6,814 bases of DNA from Candidatus Aenigmatarchaeota archaeon (GCA_017608955.1 JAFCEW010000025.1:1-6814); one strand, 5' to 3'. Positions 1 through 4,247 are shown, counted from the first letter of the stretch. Program-made: numbers and translations. Notes: generated by a model not told the origin, from the sequence alone.

Positions 1-444
1 ATAAAAGATTATTTTGATAAAAACTTCGCTGATGTAAATGCAACTCTTGAAACACACGAAAAATTCATAGAAGGCAATTTTAACGTTCTTAAGTATATAG
101 TTCTTCCTGCATTGAATGAATTAGATAGAGAAATAGAAGTCGCTTACCAGGATATCTCTTCTATTTCTGGTGACGTTGAGAGCGTTAATAAGCGCATGGA
201 AGATAAAGAAGCTGAATGGCAACGCAGGTTTGACAACTTAAATGAAGAATATAACATATCTATGAATAGAATTGATGAAGAATTTGATACGATGGAAAAA
301 AGCAATCAGGCAGACTTTGATAATGTATACGAAACAATACGGGAATATTTCCATCTAAGTGTGATTATAGCAGTAGTAATAGGAATAATAATATTCCTTC
401 TAGGGCTGTTAATGGGATGCAAGATGGCTGCAAAGACCCGCTAA
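1..444 (+). CDS. C-terminal part of a coiled-coil protein with a C-terminal membrane anchor (5' end outside window)
   Basis: The reading frame is open from base 1 to the TAA at 442-444, so 147 residues of a longer protein are visible. A TTG at 112 is in frame but nothing marks it as a start. About residues 1-115 are charged and look helical, with long Glu/Asp/Lys/Arg-rich stretches and spaced Leu/Ile/Met/Phe suggesting a coiled coil. Residues ~118-140 form one strongly hydrophobic segment (VIIAVVIGIIIFLLGLLMG), followed by a short basic tail (KMAAKTR). By the positive-inside rule the tail is cytoplasmic and the coiled-coil region may lie outside; two N-x-S/T sequons (NAT, NIS) fit but prove nothing. 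Codons such as CGC, GCT, GAC and AAG are commoner here than in hisS or the ATPase gene, hinting at a different history or expression level. Family not recognised. It could be the stalk of a surface protein or a tail-anchored cytosolic protein; the missing N-terminus (signal peptide or not) would decide. Confidence 0.75.
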   Translation: MKDYFDKNFADVNATLETHEKFIEGNFNVLKYIVLPALNELDREIEVAYQDISSISGDVESVNKRMEDKEAEWQRRFDNLNEEYNISMNRIDEEFDTMEKSNQADFDNVYETIREYFHLSVIIAVVIGIIIFLLGLLMGCKMAAKTR

Positions 445-451
445 AAAACAG

Positions 452-516
452 TTTCTTCTTTTCTTTTTTTCTTTTAGTTTGAGTTTAGTGCAGAAAAATA
501 GTAAACTCTTTTTTTT
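452..516 (+). terminator. T-rich tract plus hairpin-T8 terminator after the coiled-coil gene
   Basis: A T-rich run at 452-475 begins eight bases after the stop codon. It is followed by a perfect 7-bp inverted repeat, GAGTTTA (481-487) and TAAACTC (502-508), with a 14-base loop, and then by eight T (509-516). Archaeal RNA polymerase usually stops at oligo-T alone. A stem directly followed by T8 looks like a bacterial-type intrinsic terminator and may act as a back-up or protect the 3' end of the RNA. Confidence 0.6.
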
Positions 517-655
517 AGAATTTCTATAAAGTAGCATAGTAGCAAAATAACAAATTTAATTAAAAAAGAAAAAATGCCAAAAGCAAATAAAACCAGAAAC
601 AAATAAAAAATTTATTTTTTAATTTTTTAAAAAAAAATAAAATGAAGGCGAATAT

Positions 656-742
656 ATGAAAAAAAATATAATACCAAAAGGAATGCAGAAAATTTTTGAC
701 GCTGGATATAAACCAGTGTCAACAGAACCAAATGAAAAATAA
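656..742 (+). CDS. Possible 28-residue peptide (doubtful)
   Basis: ATG at 656 opens 28 codons ending in TAA at 740-742. The product begins MKKNIIPKGMQKIF and ends VSTEPNEK. It is basic at the front, has no membrane segment or metal-binding pattern, and is not recognised. AAGGCG lies 6-11 bases upstream and could be a weak ribosome site, but it is unlike the GTGAT sites of the other genes. The codons are less A/T-saturated than the flanking DNA and a T-rich tract follows, which are the main arguments for it. It is the only notable ORF in the 407-base gap between the coiled-coil gene and the PadR gene. It may be chance. Confidence 0.25.
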   Translation: MKKNIIPKGMQKIFDAGYKPVSTEPNEK

Positions 743-755
743 AGTTAAAAAATTC

Positions 756-786
756 TATTTTTAGTTTTTATTTTTTCTTTTTTATT
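756..786 (+). terminator. T-rich tract upstream of the PadR promoter
   Basis: A run made almost wholly of T (interrupted by single A, G or C) lies between the doubtful 28-codon ORF and the TATA boxes of the PadR gene. It is a plausible archaeal oligo-T termination zone. Its right part belongs to the 28-base block (773-800) that recurs at 4148-4175. Confidence 0.4.
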
Positions 787-792
787 ATATTT

Positions 793-813
793 ATATATCA
801 TAATGAGATATAT
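793..813. promoter_or_regulatory. Inverted repeat ATATATC-N7-GATATAT, copy 1 (candidate PadR operator)
   Basis: Arms ATATATC (793-799) and GATATAT (807-813) are perfect reverse complements separated by seven bases. The centre (803) is about 22 bp upstream of the centre of the TATA box at 822-829. The left arm overlaps another TTTATATA (790-797), so a bound dimer could cover either promoter. PadR repressors are dimeric winged-helix proteins that commonly bind short palindromes in their own promoters. The assignment to this PadR is inferred from position and duplication. Confidence 0.55.
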
Positions 814-821
814 CAATAATA

Positions 822-829
822 TTTATATA
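822..829 (+). promoter_or_regulatory. TATA box of the PadR gene (leaderless promoter)
   Basis: TTTATATA is centred 26-27 bases before the A of the PadR start codon at 852, the distance expected between an archaeal TATA box and the transcription start. No Shine-Dalgarno-like sequence precedes the ATG (the bases before it are AAAAAAGATAT). Both points argue for a leaderless transcript starting at or next to the ATG. The box lies between the two inverted repeats. Confidence 0.55.
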
Positions 830-832
830 CTT

Positions 833-853
833 ATATATCTAAAAAAGATATAT
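833..853. promoter_or_regulatory. Inverted repeat ATATATC-N7-GATATAT, copy 2 (candidate PadR operator over the start site)
   Basis: Arms ATATATC (833-839) and GATATAT (847-853) are identical to copy 1, with the same 7-base spacer length (here TAAAAAA). The centre is exactly 40 bp from that of copy 1, close to four helical turns, so two dimers could sit on roughly the same face of the DNA around the TATA box. The right arm includes the first two bases of the start codon, so binding would cover the presumed transcription start. Confidence 0.55.
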
Positions 854-1145
854 GAAAAAGAAGGAATCTGTATTAACTAATCTAACAAAATTATACACTC
901 TAAGCCTTTTAAAAAAGAAAAGCAGACACGGATATGACCTAATAACCACATTTAGTGCTAGAACAGGAAAAAAACTAAGTCCTGGACAAATATATCCATT
1001 ATTAGATCAAATGAAAAAAGATGGTTTATTAAGAGTTACAATAGAATTTCAAGGAGACAGAAAAAGAAAAGTCTATTCAATAACAGAAAAAGGTAAAAAA
1101 TTGTATAACCATATATCAGATATAATAAAAGATATTATATCGTGA
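852..1145 (+). CDS. PadR-family winged-helix transcriptional regulator
   Basis: This 97-residue cytoplasmic DNA-binding protein is recognised by the PadR winged-helix pattern: SRHGYDLI (24-31) in the second helix, LSPGQIYPLLDQMKKDGLL (42-60) as recognition helix, and the wing GDRKRKVYSITEKGKKL (68-84). It stops soon after the wing with a short last helix (about 85-97), so it belongs to the short PadR type without a long C-terminal dimerisation domain; the first and last helices presumably form the dimer. Family members are mostly repressors, often of their own gene. Start: ATG 852 has no ribosome site but a well-placed TATA box, so it is probably leaderless. Two identical inverted repeats flank that box (793-813, 833-853), fitting autorepression. 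The stop codon overlaps the ribosome site of MBF1, so the two genes are probably co-transcribed. The ligand is unknown. Confidence 0.92.
   Translation: MKKKESVLTNLTKLYTLSLLKKKSRHGYDLITTFSARTGKKLSPGQIYPLLDQMKKDGLLRVTIEFQGDRKRKVYSITEKGKKLYNHISDIIKDIIS
1119..1141 (+). repeat. Perfect 9-bp inverted repeat at the end of padR
   Basis: GATATAATA (1119-1127) and TATTATATC (1133-1141) are exact reverse complements with a 5-base loop AAAGA. It lies within the last codons of the PadR gene and ends just before the GTGAT ribosome site of MBF1. In RNA it is a weak all-A/T stem with terminal G-C pairs that could influence MBF1 translation. In DNA it resembles the GATATAT operator arms. It may simply reflect the repeated peptide DII-K-DII encoded in A/T-rich codons. 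Confidence 0.4.
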
Positions 1146-1146
1146 T
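1142..1146 (+). promoter_or_regulatory. GTGAT ribosome-binding site of MBF1
   Basis: GTGAT can pair with AUCAC of the archaeal 16S rRNA 3' end (AUCACCUCC). It sits three bases before the GTG start at 1150 and contains the TGA stop of the PadR gene (1143-1145). This arrangement favours translational coupling and supports GTG 1150 as the MBF1 start. Confidence 0.55.
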
Positions 1147-1149
1147 TTA

Positions 1150-1608
1150 GTGGAATGCGCTATTTGTGGGAAAAAAACAAATAAATTATTCAAAGCTATG
1201 ATAGAAGGATCTGTTCAAGAAGTATGTGAATCATGTCTTAAATATGGTCAAAAAATAGAAGAGTCTCTTATCAGAGAGGAACCTATTATTAAAAAGTCTA
1301 TTTTTTTAAATACAAAAGAGCCAGATTTGGAAGAAGATATCTTCTTAATAGAAAATTACGGCAGAATAATACAAGAAAAAAGAAAAAATATGGGACTAAA
1401 CAGAAAAGAATTCGCAAAAAAAATAAATGAAAAGGAATCTATTATAAGAAGAATAGAATCTGAGGAAATGAAACCTGACAAATCTTTATTATACAAACTA
1501 GAAAAATTTCTTAATATCAATTTACAGGAAAAATATGAAAAAAGGAAATTTACTCCTAAAAAAATTAAAGGAGAATTAACTATAGGAGATATAATAGAAA
1601 TAGAATAA
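1150..1608 (+). CDS. mbf1: Archaeal multiprotein bridging factor 1 (aMBF1): zinc ribbon plus helix-turn-helix
   Basis: The 152-residue protein has the archaeal MBF1 layout. An N-terminal zinc ribbon uses C3-x2-C6 and C26-x2-C29. A charged linker of about 35 residues follows. A cro/C1-type helix-turn-helix spans about 70-125 (YGRIIQEKRKNMGLNRKEFA, then the ESIIRRIESEEMKPD segment). The tail ends GELTIGDIIEIE, close to the usual archaeal C-terminus. In eukaryotes MBF1 bridges activators and TBP; in archaea it has been linked to transcription and to ribosome association, and its exact job is less settled. Start: GTG 1150 gives the expected M-E-C start of the zinc ribbon and has a GTGAT site three bases upstream. 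It follows the PadR gene by four bases, so the pair form a two-regulator operon. An inverted repeat (1610-1636) lies right after its stop codon. Confidence 0.93.
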   Translation: MECAICGKKTNKLFKAMIEGSVQEVCESCLKYGQKIEESLIREEPIIKKSIFLNTKEPDLEEDIFLIENYGRIIQEKRKNMGLNRKEFAKKINEKESIIRRIESEEMKPDKSLLYKLEKFLNINLQEKYEKRKFTPKKIKGELTIGDIIEIE

Positions 1609-1609
1609 A

Positions 1610-1636
1610 TAGAAACAAATAAATAACTTGTTTCTA
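1610..1636. repeat. Inverted repeat TAGAAACAA-N9-TTGTTTCTA between MBF1 and the 88-residue gene
   Basis: Perfect 9-bp arms lie at 1610-1618 and 1628-1636 around a 9-base spacer. The repeat starts two bases after the MBF1 stop codon and ends 18 bases before the next ATG. No oligo-T follows, so it is not an obvious terminator. It could be an operator (for example for MBF1's helix-turn-helix), an RNA stem separating MBF1 from the genes downstream, or a processing site. The 13-base string AGAAACAAATAAA of its left side also occurs at 595-607. Confidence 0.5.
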
Positions 1637-1654
1637 ATCTAATCTTCAGATAAT

Positions 1655-1921
1655 ATGGGAATATTTTATGAATTAGAAAAGCAAGCAATAGAAATATTGG
1701 AACAAATTCCAGATAAGAGAAAATATGATGGTTTTTTTGATTATGAAATTAAAGATATACCTCAATTAATCCTTACTGCACTTTTAAACAAAGGTATTAT
1801 TGAAATTAAAGAAATAGGAGATAGAATAACAGTTTACAAAATTAACAAAACTGAATATGAGAAATATTTAAATACTATTGAATCTACTGAAAATAAAGGA
1901 GATATAAGTGTTAAAGGTTAA
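1655..1921 (+). CDS. Hypothetical 88-residue protein, winged-helix-like in its second half
   Basis: I do not recognise this family. The product is soluble and charged, without cysteines, signal peptide or membrane segment. Residues 1-20 look like an amphipathic helix (FYELEKQAIEILEQIP). Residues 34-66 (DIPQLILTALLNKGIIEIKE, then a GDRITVYKIN strand) resemble helix, turn and beta-wing of a winged-helix domain, where a KGII turn before a hairpin is typical; this is a guess from pattern. It lies 46 bases after MBF1 and 87 bases before hisS on the same strand, and is probably co-transcribed with one or both. No GTGAT site or well-placed TATA box precedes ATG 1655, so the start is less certain than for the neighbours, although the next in-frame ATG would lie well inside. 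Partnership with the two upstream regulators is possible. Confidence 0.7.
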   Translation: MGIFYELEKQAIEILEQIPDKRKYDGFFDYEIKDIPQLILTALLNKGIIEIKEIGDRITVYKINKTEYEKYLNTIESTENKGDISVKG

Positions 1922-1999
1922 AGGTGGATTAGTTCATAAGTGATTTATCTAATTCTATTTCTAAAATTAAGTCTATAAATTCAAAAAATAAAATAAATA

Positions 2000-2004
2000 G
2001 TGAT
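2000..2004 (+). promoter_or_regulatory. GTGAT ribosome-binding site deciding the hisS start
   Basis: GTGAT is followed by TAAT and then ATG 2009. Its GTG is in frame with hisS and could be mistaken for a start, giving three extra residues (M-I-N). The same motif at a similar spacing before MBF1 supports reading it as the ribosome site. Confidence 0.6.
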
Positions 2005-2008
2005 TAAT

Positions 2009-3298
2009 ATGAAAAAAATACAGACTCCAAGAGGCACAAGAGATTTTTTGCCAGAAGAAATGATTAAAAGAGAGTTTGTAATAAATAAAATAAAACAAGT
2101 TTTTGAAAAATATGGATTTGATCCTTTGCAAACTCCTGCATTTGAATCATGGAGTCTTTTGTCAGCAAAACAAGGTGGTGGAGAGGAAATAAAAGAAGAC
2201 ATATATTATTTCAAAGACAAAGCTGGCAGAGAATTAGGATTAAGATTTGATTTAACTGTTCCTCTAGCAAGAGTTATAGCAAATAATCCACAATTAACAA
2301 AACCATTCAGAAGATATGCTATAGGAAGGGTATGGAGATATGATAGACCCCAAAAAGGAAGATATAGAGAATTCTGGCAGGCTGATGTGGATTCTGTAGG
2401 CAGCAAAGAAATGATTTCAGATGCAGAATTTATAGCAATTGATGTTGATGTATTCAGATCACTGGGATTCAAGAATTTTGTAGTTAGAATAAATAATAGA
2501 AAAGTTATAGAAGGCCTTCTAGAGATATGCAATATAGATAAAAACAAATATGATATTTTCAGAATTCTTGATAAATTAGAAAAAATTGGATTAGAAGAAG
2601 TAAAAAAAGAATTAAATAAACTTGGTGTAGATTCTAAAAAAATAATCGATTTTATATCTATAAGAGGAAAACCAGATAAAACAATTGAAAAAGCAAAAAA
2701 AATACTTAAAGATAGTAAAATAGGAACAGAAGGATTAAATGAACTCGAAGAGGTTATAAAATACTGTAAAATGTATGATATTATCGATTATGTTGAAATA
2801 GATTTTAGTATTGCAAGAGGGCTTAACTATTATACCGGAATTGTATATGAAACAACTATAAAAGGATTTGAAGGAATAGGAAGCGTTTGTTCTGGAGGGA
2901 GATATGATAAATTAGTAGAAATAGCTGGCGGCGAACGGATTCCAGGAGTTGGATTATCATTTGGCATAGAAAGAATAGTAGATATAATGAAAGAAAAAAA
3001 TATCTTTGATTCTATTAAAACCAAAACAAAAGTCTTTATTGTATCTGTAAATAATAGTGTTAGAAAGGATTGTATTAAATTAGCCCAAGAATTAAGAAAA
3101 AATGGAATAAATGCTCAAATTGATATAATGGGAAGGAATATAAGAAAACAACTGGAATATGTAGATTCATTAGGAATTCCATATGCTATTATAGTTGGTC
3201 CAGAAGAAGTAAAGAAAAATAAATATAAACTAAAAGATATGAAGAAAGGAACAGAACAGGAATTAAGTCAGCAGAATATCCTAAATAAATTAAAGTAA
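2009..3298 (+). CDS. hisS: Histidyl-tRNA synthetase
   Basis: This class II synthetase (429 residues, normal length) charges tRNA-His with histidine using ATP in the cytoplasm. The N-terminus has the typical TPRGTRDFLPEE (6-17). Motif 2 spans about 100-127 (FRRYAIGRVWRYDRP, then the loop up to EFWQADVD). The histidine-specific HisA signature ARGLNYYTG (269-277) and GGRYD (296-300) are present. Motif 3 is GVGLSFGIERI (313-323). The C-terminal anticodon-binding domain covers about 340-429. The intact HisA motif and catalytic arginines separate it from HisZ, the non-catalytic paralogue of histidine synthesis. I chose ATG 2009 because it gives the standard M-K-x-I-x-x-P-R-G start and has GTGAT just upstream. 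It follows the unknown 88-residue gene by 87 bases and may be read from the PadR promoter or from a weak local one; CTATAAAT at 1973-1980 is the best local candidate. It converges with the zinc-ribbon gene, with eight bases between. Confidence 0.97.
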   Translation: MKKIQTPRGTRDFLPEEMIKREFVINKIKQVFEKYGFDPLQTPAFESWSLLSAKQGGGEEIKEDIYYFKDKAGRELGLRFDLTVPLARVIANNPQLTKPFRRYAIGRVWRYDRPQKGRYREFWQADVDSVGSKEMISDAEFIAIDVDVFRSLGFKNFVVRINNRKVIEGLLEICNIDKNKYDIFRILDKLEKIGLEEVKKELNKLGVDSKKIIDFISIRGKPDKTIEKAKKILKDSKIGTEGLNELEEVIKYCKMYDIIDYVEIDFSIARGLNYYTGIVYETTIKGFEGIGSVCSGGRYDKLVEIAGGERIPGVGLSFGIERIVDIMKEKNIFDSIKTKTKVFIVSVNNSVRKDCIKLAQELRKNGINAQIDIMGRNIRKQLEYVDSLGIPYAIIVGPEEVKKNKYKLKDMKKGTEQELSQQNILNKLK

Positions 3299-3306
3299 GT
3301 TTTGCT

Positions 3307-3444
3307 TTATATTAGCATTCTTTTACCTGAATAAAATGCTTCTGAAAGAACCAAACCACATTTTCTACAAATAAGTCCGTCCTCAGTCCATTCTAAATTC
3401 TCACTACCGCATTCAGGACATCTTTTAGCTATTATGTGTACCAC
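3307..3444 (-). CDS. Very small TFIIB-type zinc-ribbon protein
   Basis: The product is 45 residues if it starts at GTG 3444. It is almost only a zinc ribbon: CPEC (residues 9-12) and CRKC (26-29), with ENLEWTEDGLI between and GLVLSE after the second pair. This is the pattern of the N-terminal ribbon of archaeal TFB/TFIIB, which contacts the RNA polymerase dock, but the B-reader and cyclin folds are absent. It may be a stand-alone accessory ribbon or simply a protein of unknown role with this fold. Start: the frame is open back to a TTG at 3489, but TTTAAATA at 3464-3471 lies inside that extension and 23-24 bases before GTG 3444. I therefore favour a leaderless GTG start. It converges with hisS and diverges from the membrane-protein gene. 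Confidence 0.75.
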   Translation of the reverse strand: MVHIIAKRCPECGSENLEWTEDGLICRKCGLVLSEAFYSGKRMLI

Positions 3445-3463
3445 TAAAAATTTTGGTTTGTTA

Positions 3464-3471
3464 TATTTAAA
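3464..3471 (-). promoter_or_regulatory. TATA box of the zinc-ribbon gene
   Basis: On the minus strand this reads TTTAAATA, a good match to the archaeal TATA consensus. It is centred 23-24 bases before GTG 3444. No Shine-Dalgarno site lies between, consistent with a leaderless transcript. Confidence 0.45.
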
Positions 3472-3665
3472 TCCTTTACGTATGAGCAAAATAAATGAAA
3501 TATAATAAAGAATTTAGAAAAGAAATTAATTTAAATACTAGATTTTGATTTTTGTAGATCTTTTCTTGATAGAAAGGCTTAAAAATTTTGTTTTTAGAAA
3601 TTTATTTAATATTCACACATGAAAAAATCTAAAATTTAAGTCTAGTCCAATATAACAATAAATAA

Positions 3666-3719
3666 ACTATTCTAAGAAGACTAGTGAAAGATTTTTGGTA
3701 GTGTGATTACTATTCTAAG
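3666..3719 (+). repeat. 11-base direct repeat ACTATTCTAAG, two copies
   Basis: The exact string ACTATTCTAAG occurs at 3666-3676 and 3709-3719, with 43 bases between starts (about four helical turns). Both copies are upstream of the membrane-protein gene, the second 31 bases before its ATG. They could be two binding sites of an activator or repressor of that gene. No palindrome is present within each copy. Confidence 0.4.
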
Positions 3720-3736
3720 TCTTAAATAAAAATCAA

Positions 3737-3744
3737 GGAGTGAT
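3737..3744 (+). promoter_or_regulatory. Strong ribosome-binding site GGAGTGAT
   Basis: This is the fullest match in the window to the anti-Shine-Dalgarno complement GGAGGTGAT, with one G missing. It lies six bases before ATG 3751. It shows that the shorter GTGAT sites at other genes belong to the same pairing register. Confidence 0.7.
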
Positions 3745-3750
3745 GAAAAA

Positions 3751-4107
3751 ATGGAAGAAATAATTATATGGAATATAATAACATGTGCTCTCTTGTATGC
3801 CGGAATTGGTGTTTGCTGTATAATACTGAGCAAAGAACGACGTGGCGAAGCTACTTTTGGACTATTGCTTGCTGTGATTCCTTGGTCACTTGCATTTTTA
3901 TTAGTTAACAGTATATTAGAAATGACCAATCCTGAACTAGCTCAAAAATTGATGAATACAACAATTCTATTACTAGGGATTTGCTTTGTGATACTTTCAA
4001 TAATATTAATATGGCTTATTTTGCATAGTAAACAAGTTAAAATAAAAAAATGGGGCGCGATAGCTACTATAATAATACTTTTTTTATATACTGGAACACT
4101 ATTTTAG
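3751..4107 (+). CDS. Small integral membrane protein with four predicted helices
   Basis: The 118-residue product is not recognised. Four hydrophobic segments are visible: about 5-26, 35-56, 68-91 and 100-117. Short charged loops join them: SKERRGEA after the first, EMTNPELAQK after the second, HSKQVKIKK after the third. The basic first and third loops suggest both ends face outwards. No catalytic motif, metal site or transporter signature stands out; two adjacent cysteines (22-23) sit in the first helix. Start: ATG 3751 has the strong site GGAGTGAT six bases upstream. It is transcribed alone: a divergent promoter region lies before it, and a T-rich stretch and the ATPase promoter follow. An exporter subunit, small stress protein or toxin-like protein cannot be told apart from sequence. 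Confidence 0.75.
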   Translation: MEEIIIWNIITCALLYAGIGVCCIILSKERRGEATFGLLLAVIPWSLAFLLVNSILEMTNPELAQKLMNTTILLLGICFVILSIILIWLILHSKQVKIKKWGAIATIIILFLYTGTLF

Positions 4108-4111
4108 TAAT

Positions 4112-4131
4112 ATATACAATGATATACAATG
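4112..4131 (+). repeat. Tandem 10-base repeat ATATACAATG x2
   Basis: Two exact, adjacent copies begin five bases after the stop of the membrane-protein gene. The role is unknown. They lie 37 bases upstream of the candidate operator of the ATPase gene. Confidence 0.35.
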
Positions 4132-4147
4132 CTATCTTAAATTTTCA

Positions 4148-4175
4148 TTTTCTTTTTTATTTTATTTATATATCA
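4148..4175 (+). repeat. 28-base block matching the PadR promoter at 27 positions
   Basis: The block is TTTTCTTTTTT followed by ATTTTATTTATATATCA. It repeats 773-800 with one difference (T at 4162 where the other has A at 787). It combines a T-rich tract, which may end transcription of the membrane-protein gene, and the TATA box TTTATATA (4165-4172) of the PIN-ATPase gene. Part of the likeness is base composition, but an ungapped match of this length between two promoters suggests shared control or a copied promoter. Confidence 0.5.
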
Positions 4176-4188
4176 ATTAATGATATAA
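4168..4188. promoter_or_regulatory. Third ATATATC-N7-GATATA(A) inverted repeat, over the TATA box of the PIN-ATPase gene
   Basis: Left arm ATATATC (4168-4174), seven bases, then GATATAA (4182-4188): 13 of 14 arm bases and the spacer length match the two repeats at the PadR gene. It overlaps the TATA box (4165-4172), so binding would block transcription initiation. This makes the ATPase gene a candidate target of the PadR protein encoded at 852. Confidence 0.45.
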
Positions 4189-4242
4189 TATTATAGAATT
4201 AAATATATTATAACTCAAAATCAATAATTTTATTTAACTGAA

Positions 4243-4247
4243 GTGTT
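4243..4247 (+). promoter_or_regulatory. GTGTT ribosome-site variant before the PIN-ATPase gene
   Basis: GTGTT lies four bases before ATG 4252, the same place as GTGAT before hisS, with one mismatch to the 16S complement. Its GTG and the next TTG are in frame and would add three residues (M-L-K) if taken as the start. ATG 4252 is preferred. Confidence 0.45.

Larger units (their letters stand above)
3445..3750. other. Divergent intergenic region (306 bases)
   Basis: The region holds the minus-strand promoter of the zinc-ribbon gene on its left and, on its right, the ribosome site of the membrane-protein gene. Between them I see no credible gene. I do see another TTTAAATA on the plus strand (3530-3537), a possible small stem CTTTTCT-TGAT-AGAAAGG (3560-3577, one G-U pair) followed by A/T-rich sequence and TTTTGTTTTT, and an 11-base direct repeat ACTATTCTAAG at 3666-3676 and 3709-3719. 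CTAGTC/GACTAG also form a loose inverted repeat around the first of these. The plus-strand promoter cannot be picked out with confidence. Confidence 0.4.

Noticed and set aside
112..444. TTG at 112 as the start of the first protein
   Set aside because: The frame is open through to base 1 with protein-like helical sequence and nothing resembling a ribosome site before TTG, so the gene enters from the left edge.
852..1921. Toxin-antitoxin module made of the small genes before hisS
   Set aside because: PadR and MBF1 are clearly recognisable as regulators, MBF1 has the full archaeal domain order, and the 88-residue protein has no toxin motif.
1973..1980. CTATAAAT as a firm hisS promoter
   Set aside because: A start about 26 bases downstream would fall within the GTGAT ribosome site, leaving it truncated; it is mentioned only as a weak candidate.
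2000..2008. GTG at 2000 as the hisS start
   Set aside because: It belongs to the GTGAT ribosome site, and ATG 2009 gives the normal HisS N-terminus.
2009..3298. HisZ, the regulatory paralogue of histidine biosynthesis
   Set aside because: The HisA signature, motif 2 arginines and the C-terminal anticodon-binding domain are all present, as in a true synthetase; no his biosynthesis genes are nearby.
3445..3489. N-terminal extension of the zinc-ribbon protein to TTG 3489
   Set aside because: The extension contains a TTTAAATA promoter element and basic, non-domain sequence; the GTG at 3444 suits the promoter better.
3740..3828. C/D box small RNA (GTGATGA at 3740 and CTGA near 3825)
   Set aside because: The box C match is the ribosome site of the membrane-protein gene and the rest would lie inside its coding region; no C'/D' pair is visible.
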